A DNA stretch of 35,260 bases from Yersinia rohdei ATCC 43380 (GTDB lineage: Bacteria; Pseudomonadota; Gammaproteobacteria; Enterobacterales; Enterobacteriaceae): assembly GCF_000173775.1 (NCBI RefSeq), contig NZ_ACCD01000037.1:1-35260 (forward strand), in the 5' to 3' direction. Shown here in pieces: positions 10,010-17,778 of this stretch. Position 1 is the stretch's first letter, and each line of letters begins with the position of its first letter. The notes beneath the pieces are model-generated. The model had not been told where the DNA came from. It worked only from the letters and a program-made list of their open reading frames with translations, and ran no database searches. Both the position numbers and the translations under genes were made by a program.

Positions 10010-11401
10010 ATGGAGTTACCAGTCAAAAATAAGCTGAAACGCGGCCTAACAACACGCCATATTCGCTTTATGGCATTGGGCTCAGCAATAGGTACTGGCT
10101 TATTTTATGGTTCGGCTGATGCAATAAAAATGGCGGGGCCAAGCGTATTATTGGCATATCTGATTGGTGGCGTGGTGGCATTTATCATCATGCGCGCTTT
10201 GGGTGAAATGTCGGTTAATAACCCGCAGGCCAGTTCATTTTCTCGCTATGCACAAGATTACCTTGGGCCAATGGCCGGTTATATCACCGGCTGGACGTAT
10301 TGCTTTGAGATCCTCATTGTTGCTATTGCTGATGTGACCGCTTTCGGTATCTATATGGGGGTCTGGTTCCCCGATGTACCTCATTGGGTTTGGGTGCTGA
10401 GTGTGGTTCTTATCATTGGCGCTATCAATATGATGAGTGTCAAGGTCTTCGGCGAGATGGAGTTCTGGTTTTCATTCGTCAAAGTGGCAACCATTATTAT
10501 CATGATTTTAGCCGGTATCGGCATCATTATCTGGGGCATTGGTAATGGTGGGCAGCCGACGGGTATCCATAATTTATGGACTAATGGCGGCTTCTTCAGT
10601 AACGGTTTTGTCGGCATGATTCTGTCATTGCAATTAGTGATATTTGCCTATGGTGGTATTGAAATTATCGGGATTACCGCCGGTGAAGCTGAGAATCCAA
10701 AAAAATCTATTCCTAAAGCAATTAACTCAGTGCCGTGGCGTATTCTGGTGTTCTATGTCGGTACGCTGTTTGTCATCATGTCTATTTATCCGTGGAACCA
10801 GGTTGGCACTAACGGCAGCCCATTTGTGCTGACCTTCCAGCACATGGGAATTACAGTTGCAGCGGGTATTTTGAATTTCGTGGTGATTACCGCGTCATTA
10901 TCCGCCATTAACAGTGATGTTTTTGGTGTTGGCCGCATGTTAAATGGGATGGCAGAGCAGGGCCATGCCCCAAAAGTTTTCGCGGCAATTTCTAAAAATG
11001 GTGTGCCTTGGGTGACCGTGCTGGTGATGATGTTTGCCATGCTGATTGCAGTGTATCTGAATTACATCATGCCAGAAAATGTATTCCTGGTTATTGCTTC
11101 ACTGGCGACTTTTGCGACTGTCTGGGTGTGGATTATGATCCTGTTTTCCCAGATTGGTTTTCGTCGTTCGTTAAGTAAAGAAAAGATTAAAGCGCTGGAC
11201 TTCCCACTGCGCGGCGGCACTGTAACTTCAGTTCTGGCAATCATTTTCTTGGTGTTCATCATCGGTTTGATTGGTTGGTTCCCAACCACTCGCGTCTCTT
11301 TGTATGTTGGGGTGGCCTGGATTGCACTGCTGCTGGTAGGGTATTACTTCAAAGTAAATCATCAGAAGAAACAGGTGATACCGGTAAAAGAAGCGGAGTA
11401 A
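10010..11401 (+). CDS. proY: ProY, amino acid permease (proline-specific family)
   Basis: An inner-membrane amino acid permease of the APC superfamily, GabP/ProY group, called in E. coli a cryptic proline transporter. About twelve membrane segments are visible. The N-terminal [20 protein letters not shown] and the [18 protein letters not shown] loop around residue 225 are typical. An in-frame TTG at 9983 would add nine residues, but the ATG at 10010 has GGGG at 9998-10001 at good spacing and starts close to the E. coli N-terminus. It is 463 residues against 457. Substrate assignment beyond the orthologue name is inference. Confidence 0.93.
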   Translation: MELPVKNKLKRGLTTRHIRFMALGSAIGTGLFYGSADAIKMAGPSVLLAYLIGGVVAFIIMRALGEMSVNNPQASSFSRYAQDYLGPMAGYITGWTYCFEILIVAIADVTAFGIYMGVWFPDVPHWVWVLSVVLIIGAINMMSVKVFGEMEFWFSFVKVATIIIMILAGIGIIIWGIGNGGQPTGIHNLWTNGGFFSNGFVGMILSLQLVIFAYGGIEIIGITAGEAENPKKSIPKAINSVPWRILVFYVGTLFVIMSIYPWNQVGTNGSPFVLTFQHMGITVAAGILNFVVITASLSAINSDVFGVGRMLNGMAEQGHAPKVFAAISKNGVPWVTVLVMMFAMLIAVYLNYIMPENVFLVIASLATFATVWVWIMILFSQIGFRRSLSKEKIKALDFPLRGGTVTSVLAIIFLVFIIGLIGWFPTTRVSLYVGVAWIALLLVGYYFKVNHQKKQVIPVKEAE

Positions 11402-11421
11402 TACTGATTTGAACTCAGTTT

Positions 11422-11450
11422 AAAGCCGGGAGATTTCCCGGCTTTTTCTT
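11422..11450 (+). terminator. Rho-independent terminator after proY
   Basis: AAAGCCGGGA (11422-11431) pairs with TCCCGGCTTT (11436-11445) around a GATT loop, and the T run continues to 11447. This is a strong canonical terminator 21 bases after the proY stop. Confidence 0.92.
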
Positions 11451-11523
11451 ATCTCCGGCGGCTTGACGCCCATGAAGTCTCGCGTTTTTGTCATTGTGCT
11501 AGTCAATCTCTCTGCGCCCCCGG

Positions 11524-11569
11524 CCTCATCCCCGATATTTGTGTTAATAGATGAGGGGTTGCATCCTAT
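11524..11569. promoter_or_regulatory. Putative MalT-binding boxes upstream of malZ
   Basis: The minus strand at 11524-11533 reads GGGGATGAGG, a 10/10 match to the MalT box as I know it. On the plus strand 11547-11556 ends in GATGAGG (7/10). A weaker AGGATGC on the minus strand lies at 11561-11567. They sit 115-160 bases upstream of malZ, a position that fits activation by MalT with maltotriose. This is a consensus match by eye, not a scored motif search. Confidence 0.6.
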
Positions 11570-11683
11570 AACGTGGCATTGTTTATCCTGGTTAATTATT
11601 TTTATGGGTGAATGTGTCGCGGCGTTAATGTCTGCACCAGATAGCCTCAACAGCCATAGTTTTGGTTAACGCAGGAGAATTTT

Positions 11684-13513
11684 ATGCTGAGTGGTTGGCA
11701 TCTACCGGTCACGCCTTTTGTCCGTCGGCGAGGCGATGCATTACATATTACTTTATGGTTGCAAGGGGATAAGTTACCCGCGCAAGTTTTCTTACGCTGT
11801 GAGCCAGATAATGAAGAATGGCTGCTCACCATGAAAGGGCAGCAACGGGAGGGATTCTGGTGTTATCGCGCCGCATTGCCACTCCATGAAGGCCAGCCAG
11901 CACGGCGTTATTGCTTCAAATTATTGTGGGATGATGACCAACAGTGGTTCGGCCCATTAGGGTTCTCTGTGGTGCCTCCGGCGCAATTGGCGCAGTTTGC
12001 CATTGAGCTACCTGACAGTGGCCCGGATTGGGTTGCCGACCAAATTTTCTATCAAATATTTCCAGACCGTTTTGCCAGTAGCCAAGGCGACCACGGGGTG
12101 CAAGGCGATAGTTACGCCCACCATGCCGCAGGTGTTTCTGTCTCGCGCCGTGAGTGGCAGCAGCCACTGGATGATATCAATGCCGCCTCGACATTCTACG
12201 GCGGTGATTTGGCGGGTATCACGCAAAAACTCCCTTATTTACAACAGCTCGGTGTGACCGCGCTATATCTGAATCCGATTTTTACAGCCCCCAGTGTCCA
12301 TAAGTACGATACGCAAGATTATTATCAGGTTGATCCCTATCTCGGCGGAGAAAGCGCTTTTCTGCAATTGCGCCAGGCCACCCAGGATGCCGGTATTAAA
12401 TTAGTGTTGGATGGTGTGTTTAACCACACCGGTGATTCTCACCATTGGTTTGATCGCCATCAACAAAGGGCGGATGGGGCTTGCCACCATCAAGATTCAC
12501 CTTATCGGGGCTGGTTTAATTTCTTCCCCGATGGGCGGGCACTGGATTGGAAAGGCAATGCCAGCTTGCCAAAACTTAACTTCGCCCATGACGGCGTCGT
12601 CAATCAAATCTATCGCGGTGAAGATAGTGTGGTTCGTTATTGGTTAAAGCCACCTTACAGCATTGATGGTTGGCGGCTGGATGTCGTGCATATGCTGGGG
12701 GAAGAGGGCGGCGCAAAAGGTAATTTACACCATCTGGCGGGTATCTATCAGGCGGCAAAAGAAGAAAATCCGCAGGCATATATTCTGGGTGAACACTTTG
12801 GTGATGCACGTAATTGGCTGCATGCTGGGGTGGAAGATGCCTCCATGAATTACATGGGATTTGGCCTGCCAGTACGTAGTTTTTTAGCCGGGGTTGACGT
12901 CGCTTATCATCCCATAAAACTTCAAGCTGAAGATTGCGCCTATTGGATGGATGAATACCGTGCCGGATTACCTCATGGCCATCAACTCCGCTTATTTAAC
13001 CAGTTAGACAGCCATGATACCGCCCGTTTCATCACGCTGCTCAATGGTGATAAGGCGCGAATGCAAATGGCGCTGGTTTGGTTGTTTAGCTGGATTGGCG
13101 TGCCTTGCCTATTTTATGGCGATGAGATTGGGCTGGATGGCGGCAATGATCCTTTCTGTCGTAAGCCTTTCCCGTGGGATGAAACTCAGTGGGAGGCTGA
13201 TTTGCTAATCTTGTGCCAACGCATGGCCGCTTTGCGACACAAAAGCCTGGCGCTGCGCCGCGGTGGGTGCCAGGTTATTCATGCCGATGGTGATTCTCTG
13301 ATATTTATTCGCAGCTATCAACGCGAGAGAGTCATGATAGCAATACAGCGCAATCAGGATGCTGAAATCTTATTGCCGGCATCTCCTTTGCTCAATGTTA
13401 GCCAGTGGCAATGTCTGGAAGGTGTATCCAGACTGGATGTCACTGACGTCGGCCTCAAGCTGCAATTAGCGGGTGAGAGTGTCGCCTTGTGGCGTGGAGT
13501 TGGTGAGCGCTAA
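11684..13513 (+). CDS. malZ: MalZ, maltodextrin glucosidase
   Basis: A cytoplasmic GH13 glucosidase that removes glucose from the reducing end of maltodextrins. An N-terminal beta-sandwich domain (about 1-115) precedes the alpha-amylase barrel. Conserved regions are DGVFNH (243-248), GWRLDVV with nucleophile D333, GEHFGDA with acid/base E370, and LDSHDTAR with D445. It is 609 residues against about 604 in E. coli. AGGAG lies seven bases before the ATG. It is monocistronic, with MalT-type boxes upstream and a terminator at 13547. The rest of the maltose regulon is not in this window. Confidence 0.95.
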   Translation: MLSGWHLPVTPFVRRRGDALHITLWLQGDKLPAQVFLRCEPDNEEWLLTMKGQQREGFWCYRAALPLHEGQPARRYCFKLLWDDDQQWFGPLGFSVVPPAQLAQFAIELPDSGPDWVADQIFYQIFPDRFASSQGDHGVQGDSYAHHAAGVSVSRREWQQPLDDINAASTFYGGDLAGITQKLPYLQQLGVTALYLNPIFTAPSVHKYDTQDYYQVDPYLGGESAFLQLRQATQDAGIKLVLDGVFNHTGDSHHWFDRHQQRADGACHHQDSPYRGWFNFFPDGRALDWKGNASLPKLNFAHDGVVNQIYRGEDSVVRYWLKPPYSIDGWRLDVVHMLGEEGGAKGNLHHLAGIYQAAKEENPQAYILGEHFGDARNWLHAGVEDASMNYMGFGLPVRSFLAGVDVAYHPIKLQAEDCAYWMDEYRAGLPHGHQLRLFNQLDSHDTARFITLLNGDKARMQMALVWLFSWIGVPCLFYGDEIGLDGGNDPFCRKPFPWDETQWEADLLILCQRMAALRHKSLALRRGGCQVIHADGDSLIFIRSYQRERVMIAIQRNQDAEILLPASPLLNVSQWQCLEGVSRLDVTDVGLKLQLAGESVALWRGVGER

Positions 13514-13546
13514 CTTAATAGCTTTCACATCGAGTGCGATATTCAC

Positions 13547-13568
13547 AGCGGCCATGTGCCGCTTTTTC
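13547..13568 (+). terminator. Rho-independent terminator after malZ
   Basis: AGCGGC (13547-13552) pairs with GCCGCT (13558-13563) around CATGT, followed by a T run. It closes malZ and lies about 70 bases before the next gene. Confidence 0.8.
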
Positions 13569-13636
13569 TTTGGTTGAGATACTATGTAAAGACTGCAACG
13601 AATTGTTGTCAGGTAACTTCACCAAAGGGAAATGAT

Positions 13637-14317
13637 ATGAACACAACTAAAAGACAGGCATTGATAATCGGCGCTTCACGGGGCTTGGGTCTGGGGTTGG
13701 TTGATGAACTTACTCGCCGTGGGTGGTCAGTTACTGCGACAACGCGCGGTGCGGCAAAAGACACCAGTGCGCATGCAGCCCACTGGCTTAAATTGGATAT
13801 TAATCAACCAGATAGCATTAAGGCGTTTTTACCACAGGTACAAGGCCAGACGTTTGATTTAATCTTTGTTAATGCGGGTATCTCTGGCCCAGAGCATCAA
13901 TCGGCGGTTGATGCTAAACCCGAAGAAATCCTCGAATTGTTCCAAACCAATGCGATTTCACCTATTCGTATTGCCCAGTATTTACTGCCACAGCGCAACT
14001 CAATTAACAGCGTGTTGGCCTTTATGTCTTCTCAATTGGGTAGCATTGGCCATAATGCTTCCGGACATAAACCACTGTATTCCGCCAGTAAGGCGGCTTT
14101 GAATATGATGACGCGCAATTTGGTCGCCGAGCTGGCTGACCCCTCTTTGACCGTGTTATCCATTCATCCGGGTTGGGTCAAAACCGATATGGGCGGAGAT
14201 GCGGCACCACTGACGATTACCAGCAGTGTGAAAGGGGTGGTTGACCAAATTGAGCGCGCTTCAGGTAAAGGCGGGCATGGTTTTATTGATTATCAAGGGC
14301 ATACATTGCCTTGGTAA
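13637..14317 (+). CDS. Short-chain dehydrogenase/reductase (SDR family)
   Basis: A classical SDR oxidoreductase of 226 residues with a Rossmann fold. The cofactor motif GASRGLGLG begins at G12, NAG is at 79-81, the catalytic serine region MSSQLG is near 130-135, and the active-site pair is Y148-K152 in YSASK. HPGWVKTDMGG (177-187) is the usual post-catalytic loop. The ATG at 13637 has AAGGGA at good spacing; the frame is open upstream, but that stretch overlaps the malZ terminator. The substrate is unknown. It is not part of the E. coli gene order here and is convergent with ggt. Confidence 0.88.
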   Translation: MNTTKRQALIIGASRGLGLGLVDELTRRGWSVTATTRGAAKDTSAHAAHWLKLDINQPDSIKAFLPQVQGQTFDLIFVNAGISGPEHQSAVDAKPEEILELFQTNAISPIRIAQYLLPQRNSINSVLAFMSSQLGSIGHNASGHKPLYSASKAALNMMTRNLVAELADPSLTVLSIHPGWVKTDMGGDAAPLTITSSVKGVVDQIERASGKGGHGFIDYQGHTLPW

Positions 14318-14330
14318 TGGCATCTTACTG

Positions 14331-14362
14331 ATAAAATTCCCCCACCCTTGTAGGGATGGGGG
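14331..14362 (-). terminator. Terminator between SDR gene and ggt, reading towards ggt's 3' end
   Basis: CCCCCACCC (14339-14347) pairs with GGGATGGGGG (14353-14362), with one bulged A and a five-base loop. On the minus strand the hairpin is followed by AATTTTAT, a U-rich tail, so it best serves ggt. On the plus strand no T run follows, though the stem may still stall transcription from the SDR gene. Confidence 0.7.
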
Positions 14363-14390
14363 ATGAATGGCAATGTAGATTATTGCTGCA

Positions 14391-16154
14391 TTAGTAGCCG
14401 ATGGCGGCCCCGGCAGGGCGGCGGACATCATTGGCTCCGTATAAGTAACCTTCGCGTACCTTACCGGAGACAGCAGAGTCATTGCCTGAATTGGCAGGGC
14501 TTACCCCCTCAACGCCCGCTAAACCGACCAAAATCAGCTCAGCGGCTCCCCATGGATTCTGCTCAACCATTTTATATCCCATTGTTTTTAATAGGTTAAG
14601 GCTGTCTGCAGAAACGCCGCGTTGCTCATAATAAACCTCATCTGGTAGCCACTGATGATGGATTCGTGGCGCATCTACGGCTTCTTGTGGTGCCATTCCG
14701 TGGTCAATCACATTCAATGCTGTTTGCAGGGTAATAGTGATAATTCGTGAACCGCCGGGTGACCCCAAAACCATAAATGTCTTACCGTCTTTAGTCACTA
14801 AAGTTGGGCTCATAGACGATAGTGGGCGCTTACCGGGGGCGATAGAGTTAGTGGCTCCCTGAACCAAACCATACAGATTTTGCTCACCGACTTTGACGGT
14901 AAAGTCATCCATTTCATCATTCAAGAAAAAGCCGGTGCCGGGGGCAATCACCACCGCGCCAAAGCGGCCATTAACGGTATAAGTGGTGGAAACCGCATTT
15001 CCTTCATGGTCGACGATAGAATAATGTGTGGTTTCCGGTTTTTCATGCGGCTGCATACCCGGCTGCACTTCTACTGAAGGTGTCGCTTTATTGGCGACAA
15101 TTTGCTTACGAATATCGGCGGCGTAACTTTTGCTCAAGAGGCGGTCTGTGGGATTTTTCACAAACGCTGGATCACCGAGGAAGGTATTGCGATCCATATA
15201 GGCATGGCGCATTGCCTCTGTCAGCGTATGGATATAGGCGGCGGAATTAAAACCCATATTTTTTAGGTCGTAGCCTTCAAGGACATTTAATGTCTCGCAT
15301 AATGTCACGCCACCAGAGCTGGGCGGTGGGGCAGATACGAATTTATAACCACGATAGCTACAGGTAATAGGCGCGGTTTCAGTCGTTTTATAGTTGGCAA
15401 AATCAGCTGCAGTAAGAATGCCACCGCCTTTTTTTGCTGCGGCTTCAACTGCTTGAGGAATTTTACCCTGATAAAACGCGTCCGGCCCGTTTTCTGATAT
15501 CGCCGTCAGAGTCTCTGCCAGATCAGATTGAACCAGACGATCACCCGGTTGTAGTGCGTCCCCATTTTGCCGAAGAAAAATACGTGCAGATTCAGGATCC
15601 TGACGAAAGCGTTTGACGGTGGTATCCAGAATATCTGTATCGGCACGTGTTAGCACAAAGCCCTCGCGAGCCAGTTTAATGGCGGGAGCCATGACTTGCT
15701 GACGAGTCAATTTACCGTATTTACTTTGGGCATTATCCAGCCCCAAGACAGTGCCAGGAACTCCGGCGGCCAGATAGCCATACAAACTGGCATCTTTAGT
15801 GACTTTCCCCTCTTTATCCAGATACATATCGGCACTGGCTGCGGCTGGCGCTGTTTCACGGAAATTTATAAAGGTGTCAGTTCCATCCGCGAGGTGAATA
15901 GTCATAAACCCCCCGCCACCAATATTACCGCAACATGGGTTCACTACCGCCTGCGCGTAGCCCACGGCGACAGCCGCATCAACAGCATTCCCTCCCATTT
16001 TTAAAATGTCTGCTCCAACTTGTGAAGCCAGATACTGGGAGGTTACCACCATGCCATTTTTTGCTTCTACCGCTGGGGTAGAGGCCGCATGCAATGTGCC
16101 ACTGACCAGCAAGGCCAATACAGCCAAGGATTTGTTCCATTTTTTCAAATGCAT
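14391..16154 (-). CDS. ggt: Gamma-glutamyltransferase (periplasmic, autoprocessing)
   Basis: This enzyme cleaves glutathione and other gamma-glutamyl compounds and transfers the gamma-glutamyl group. A signal peptide covers residues 1-23 (hydrophobic LAVLALLVSG, cleavage near LHA-A). R99 lies in the substrate-binding FRE motif. The autoprocessing site lies before T375 in the TTHYS motif, which would release a small subunit starting with that nucleophilic threonine. GSPGGSR (464-470) supplies the oxyanion-hole glycines. It is 587 residues against 580 in E. coli. AGGAG precedes the ATG by six bases. It is monocistronic, with its own terminator, and is an insertion relative to the E. coli order. 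Confidence 0.95.
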   Translation of the reverse strand: MHLKKWNKSLAVLALLVSGTLHAASTPAVEAKNGMVVTSQYLASQVGADILKMGGNAVDAAVAVGYAQAVVNPCCGNIGGGGFMTIHLADGTDTFINFRETAPAAASADMYLDKEGKVTKDASLYGYLAAGVPGTVLGLDNAQSKYGKLTRQQVMAPAIKLAREGFVLTRADTDILDTTVKRFRQDPESARIFLRQNGDALQPGDRLVQSDLAETLTAISENGPDAFYQGKIPQAVEAAAKKGGGILTAADFANYKTTETAPITCSYRGYKFVSAPPPSSGGVTLCETLNVLEGYDLKNMGFNSAAYIHTLTEAMRHAYMDRNTFLGDPAFVKNPTDRLLSKSYAADIRKQIVANKATPSVEVQPGMQPHEKPETTHYSIVDHEGNAVSTTYTVNGRFGAVVIAPGTGFFLNDEMDDFTVKVGEQNLYGLVQGATNSIAPGKRPLSSMSPTLVTKDGKTFMVLGSPGGSRIITITLQTALNVIDHGMAPQEAVDAPRIHHQWLPDEVYYEQRGVSADSLNLLKTMGYKMVEQNPWGAAELILVGLAGVEGVSPANSGNDSAVSGKVREGYLYGANDVRRPAGAAIGY

Positions 16155-16438
16155 TCTGACTCCTGTTATTTCCTGCCGCCAGGGATTACCCGGTCATTTT
16201 TGTCTGGCAGCTTACAAGCGCTGCTTATGGAATGTGCAAAATACAGAACAGTAATAATTAATAGCATAATTAATATTATTGGCTGCTAATTAATTGGCGG
16301 CGAGAGGTGGAGGAGTCAGCTAGTTTTGGGCTGATAGGTTTGTTTTTGCTCAGTTAAAATTAAATTAAATGAAAACAACTGATTGAAAATAAAGCAATAT
16401 ACTTAAGGAAGATAAGATGGGAATAGAAATAATAATTC
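16155..16438. other. Intergenic region between ggt and the hok/sok locus
   Basis: An AT-rich region with no gene seen. It should contain the ggt promoter (minus strand) and upstream promoter sequence for the hok mRNA (plus strand). An AT-only inverted repeat with arms AATAATTAAT (16253-16262) and ATTAATATTATT (16269-16280) lies about 100 bases upstream of ggt and could be a regulator or nucleoid-protein site; that is speculative. Confidence 0.4.
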
Positions 16439-16444
16439 TATAGA
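16439..16444 (+). promoter_or_regulatory. Putative -10 of the hok mRNA promoter
   Basis: TATAGA lies ten bases before GGGTGCTTGAAGCTG, which is the inferred 5' end of the hok mRNA. No good -35 hexamer was found at 16-18 bases upstream, so the promoter is inferred mainly from the position of the mRNA end. Confidence 0.4.
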
Positions 16445-16453
16445 CTTTGTGGC

Positions 16454-16468
16454 GGGTGCTTGAAGCTG
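16454..16468 (+). promoter_or_regulatory. tac-like 5' element of the hok mRNA
   Basis: GGGTGCTTGAAGCTG can pair with CAGCTTTCAAGCACCC at 16831-16846, with a single bulged A. In hok/sok systems the 5' tac element pairs with the 3' fbi element to keep the full-length toxin mRNA inert, and 3' processing releases it. This complementarity across almost 400 bases, with the toxin gene between, matches that design. Confidence 0.7.
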
Positions 16469-16505
16469 TCTGCTTTAGGTGCTTATTTCAGGTTGAGAGT
16501 AGACA

Positions 16506-16559
16506 GAGAAAAGCCCCGTATCAATGTTATTTAATACGAGGCTCTCTGTAATGCCGAAC
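16506..16559 (-). ncRNA. sok: Sok-type antisense RNA (antitoxin)
   Basis: On the minus strand a short RNA can be read, starting near 16559 (GTTCGGCATTAC) and ending in a terminator: AGCCTCGTAT, a 12-base loop, ATACGGGGCT, then TTTCTC. It resembles SokC of E. coli as I recall it. The stem is complete as minus-strand RNA through one U-G wobble, whereas the plus strand would have a C-A mismatch, which supports minus-strand transcription. It covers the GAGG and start codon of the mok frame, the site at which Sok blocks mok, and thereby hok, translation. Exact ends are inferred. Confidence 0.75.
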
Positions 16560-16766
16560 AACATTACGGTAGCCTTTTCCCCGCCGAAAGGCAAGGCAAG
16601 GAGGCTTGATATGTTGCCACAAAATACGCTTGTTTGGTGCCTATTGATTGTTTGTATAACAGTTCTGGCATTTACATTAATTACGCATAAGTCACTGTGT
16701 GAATTACGCCTAAAAGATGGAAACAAGGAAGTTGCGGCCATTTTAGCTTACGAATCTGAAAGGTAA
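16551..16766 (+). CDS. mok: Mok-type leader frame, in frame with hok
   Basis: The ATG at 16551 has GAGG at 16538-16541 and reads [20 protein letters not shown] before entering the Hok frame, giving 71 residues. E. coli MokC has the same layout as I recall it: an in-frame N-terminal extension of about 20 residues on HokC, with Sok covering its ribosome site. In known systems mok translation opens the hok ribosome site. Another in-frame ATG at 16524 has no ribosome site and lies within the antisense target region. Confidence 0.6.
   Translation: MPNNITVAFSPPKGKARRLDMLPQNTLVWCLLIVCITVLAFTLITHKSLCELRLKDGNKEVAAILAYESER
16566..16594 (-). promoter_or_regulatory. Putative promoter of the Sok antisense RNA
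   Basis: On the minus strand TTGCCT (16589-16594) and TACCGT (16566-16571) are exactly 17 bases apart, and the inferred RNA start near 16559 lies seven bases beyond the -10. The -10 is weak (three of six), so the call rests on spacing and on the position of the RNA. Confidence 0.5.
16611..16766 (+). CDS. hok: Hok-family membrane toxin (type I toxin-antitoxin)
   Basis: A 51-residue toxin, [15 protein letters not shown]..., with one membrane segment (about residues 7-24), followed by [14 protein letters not shown] and the family C-terminus [12 protein letters not shown]. It is close to Hok of plasmid R1 (shared SLCE, REVAA/KEVAA and AYES motifs). Hok proteins insert in the inner membrane and collapse the membrane potential when the antisense RNA is lost. 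AAGGAGG (16598-16604) sits six bases before the ATG. All expected residues are present and the frame is intact. Hok mRNA also carries mok, tac and fbi elements here, so the locus appears complete rather than a relic. Confidence 0.9.
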   Translation: MLPQNTLVWCLLIVCITVLAFTLITHKSLCELRLKDGNKEVAAILAYESER

Positions 16767-16773
16767 GGTAACT

Positions 16774-16795
16774 GGGCGGGAAATCATTCTCGCCC
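16774..16795 (+). other. 3' hairpin of the hok mRNA
   Basis: GGGCGGGA (16774-16781) pairs with TCTCGCCC (16788-16795), including one G-T pair, eight bases after the hok stop. Only three T follow. Since the fbi element lies further downstream, this stem may mark the 3' boundary of the processed, translatable form rather than the primary transcript end. Confidence 0.55.
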
Positions 16796-16830
16796 TTTGT
16801 TGTCAGGGCAGCCATTTTATTGTTAGGTTG

Positions 16831-16846
16831 CAGCTTTCAAGCACCC
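16831..16846 (+). promoter_or_regulatory. fbi-like 3' element of the hok mRNA
   Basis: CAGCTTTCAAGCACCC is complementary to the mRNA 5' end at 16454-16468 with one bulge. It is followed by ATTTTT, a likely transcript end. It is also enclosed by TTGTTAG (16820-16826) and CTAACAA (16858-16864), which could form an alternative stem. Confidence 0.7.
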
Positions 16847-16875
16847 ATTTTTAATGTCTAACAACTTGAGTTATA

Positions 16876-16914
16876 TCAAAATAAAAAAGCCAGTCAGCAA
16901 GAACTGACTGGCTT
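16876..16914 (-). terminator. Rho-independent terminator after the peroxiredoxin gene
   Basis: AAGCCAGTCAG (16887-16897) pairs with CTGACTGGCTT (16904-16914) around a six-base loop. On the minus strand it is followed by TTTTATTTTG, a strong canonical terminator 39 bases after the stop. Confidence 0.93.
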
Positions 16915-16952
16915 AATACCCCCGGAAAAATCAGGGGCGGCATAAACTGTTA

Positions 16953-17555
16953 TTACAGTTTAGAGGCGTTTTCAGACAGGTATTTAGCAACGCCATCTGG
17001 AGATGCGCCCATACCTGCTTTACCTTTTTCCCACTGAGCAGGGCAAACATCGCCGTGTTCTTCGTGGAATTGCAGTGCGTCAACCATACGCAGCATTTCA
17101 TCAATGTTACGGCCCAGTGGCAGGTCATTCACCACTTGGTGACGAACTACACCGTTTTTGTCGATCAGGAAAGAACCACGCAGTGCAACACCAGCATCTG
17201 GGTGTTCAATACCGTAGGCTTTCTGAATTTCACGTTTGATATCAGCAACCATTGGGTATTTAACTTCACCAATACCGCCTTTATCTACTGGGGTTTTACG
17301 CCATGCGTTGTGTACAAATTCGGAGTCGAAAGAAACACCAACAACTTCAACACCACGTTTCTGGAATTCTTCGTAACGGTGGTCGAAAGCGATCAACTCT
17401 GAAGGACAAACGAAAGTGAAGTCCATTGGCCAGAAGAACAGGACGGCAGGACGGCCGTTCAGATGTTTTTTCAGGTTGAAGTTTTCAACGATTTCGCCGC
17501 TACCAAGAACAGCAGCTGCTGTAAAATCAGGGGCTTGACGAGTTACCAGAACCAT
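16953..17555 (-). CDS. 2-Cys peroxiredoxin (AhpC/TSA family, Prx1 type)
   Basis: A cytoplasmic thiol peroxidase of 200 residues that reduces hydrogen peroxide and organic peroxides. The peroxidatic cysteine is C50 in DFTFVCPSE with T47 beside it, R126 completes the active site, and the resolving cysteine is C171 in GDVCPAQW. GGIG at 93-96 is one half of the overoxidation-sensitive pattern, but the C-terminus has YL instead of YF. It differs clearly from E. coli AhpC (187 residues, different N-terminus) and no ahpF is adjacent, so thioredoxin is the likelier reductant (inference). AGGAG lies seven bases before the ATG. It is monocistronic. Confidence 0.93.
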   Translation of the reverse strand: MVLVTRQAPDFTAAAVLGSGEIVENFNLKKHLNGRPAVLFFWPMDFTFVCPSELIAFDHRYEEFQKRGVEVVGVSFDSEFVHNAWRKTPVDKGGIGEVKYPMVADIKREIQKAYGIEHPDAGVALRGSFLIDKNGVVRHQVVNDLPLGRNIDEMLRMVDALQFHEEHGDVCPAQWEKGKAGMGASPDGVAKYLSENASKL

Positions 17556-17661
17556 AAATTTCTCCTGTTAATAGGGATGGATTAACCAGTTGTCTTAAAA
17601 GTATTGGCACAGCATAGGTATTTAAGCTCAATGAATAAAGGGAAAAATACCAATTGCTGTG

Positions 17662-17676
17662 ATAGCTTTTACCTAT
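17662..17676 (-). promoter_or_regulatory. Putative OxyR-binding half-site upstream of the peroxiredoxin gene
   Basis: ATAGCTTTTACCTAT matches the OxyR half-site pattern ATAG-n-T-nnn-A-n-CTAT at every fixed position. It lies 107 bases upstream of the peroxiredoxin ATG. The expected second half at 22-base phasing is poor on both sides (about three or four of the ten fixed positions), so the site is plausible but unproven. Confidence 0.45.
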
Positions 17677-17778
17677 TGTTACAACGTTTTTAGTTTCGTA
17701 GTCTTGCTAAGATACCCATTCTTGCAGAAAGAGCAAGCGGCTTAGAATGACTAAACATGTAAACTGCAGTGCTTTAAT

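Noticed and set aside
11420-11669. Small frames on both strands in the proY-malZ gap
   Set aside because: They cover the proY terminator and the MalT boxes and have no ribosome site or family resemblance.
16524-16550. Longer Hok/Mok start at the ATG at 16524
   Set aside because: It has no ribosome site and lies within the Sok terminator loop region; the ATG at 16551 has GAGG and matches the MokC layout.
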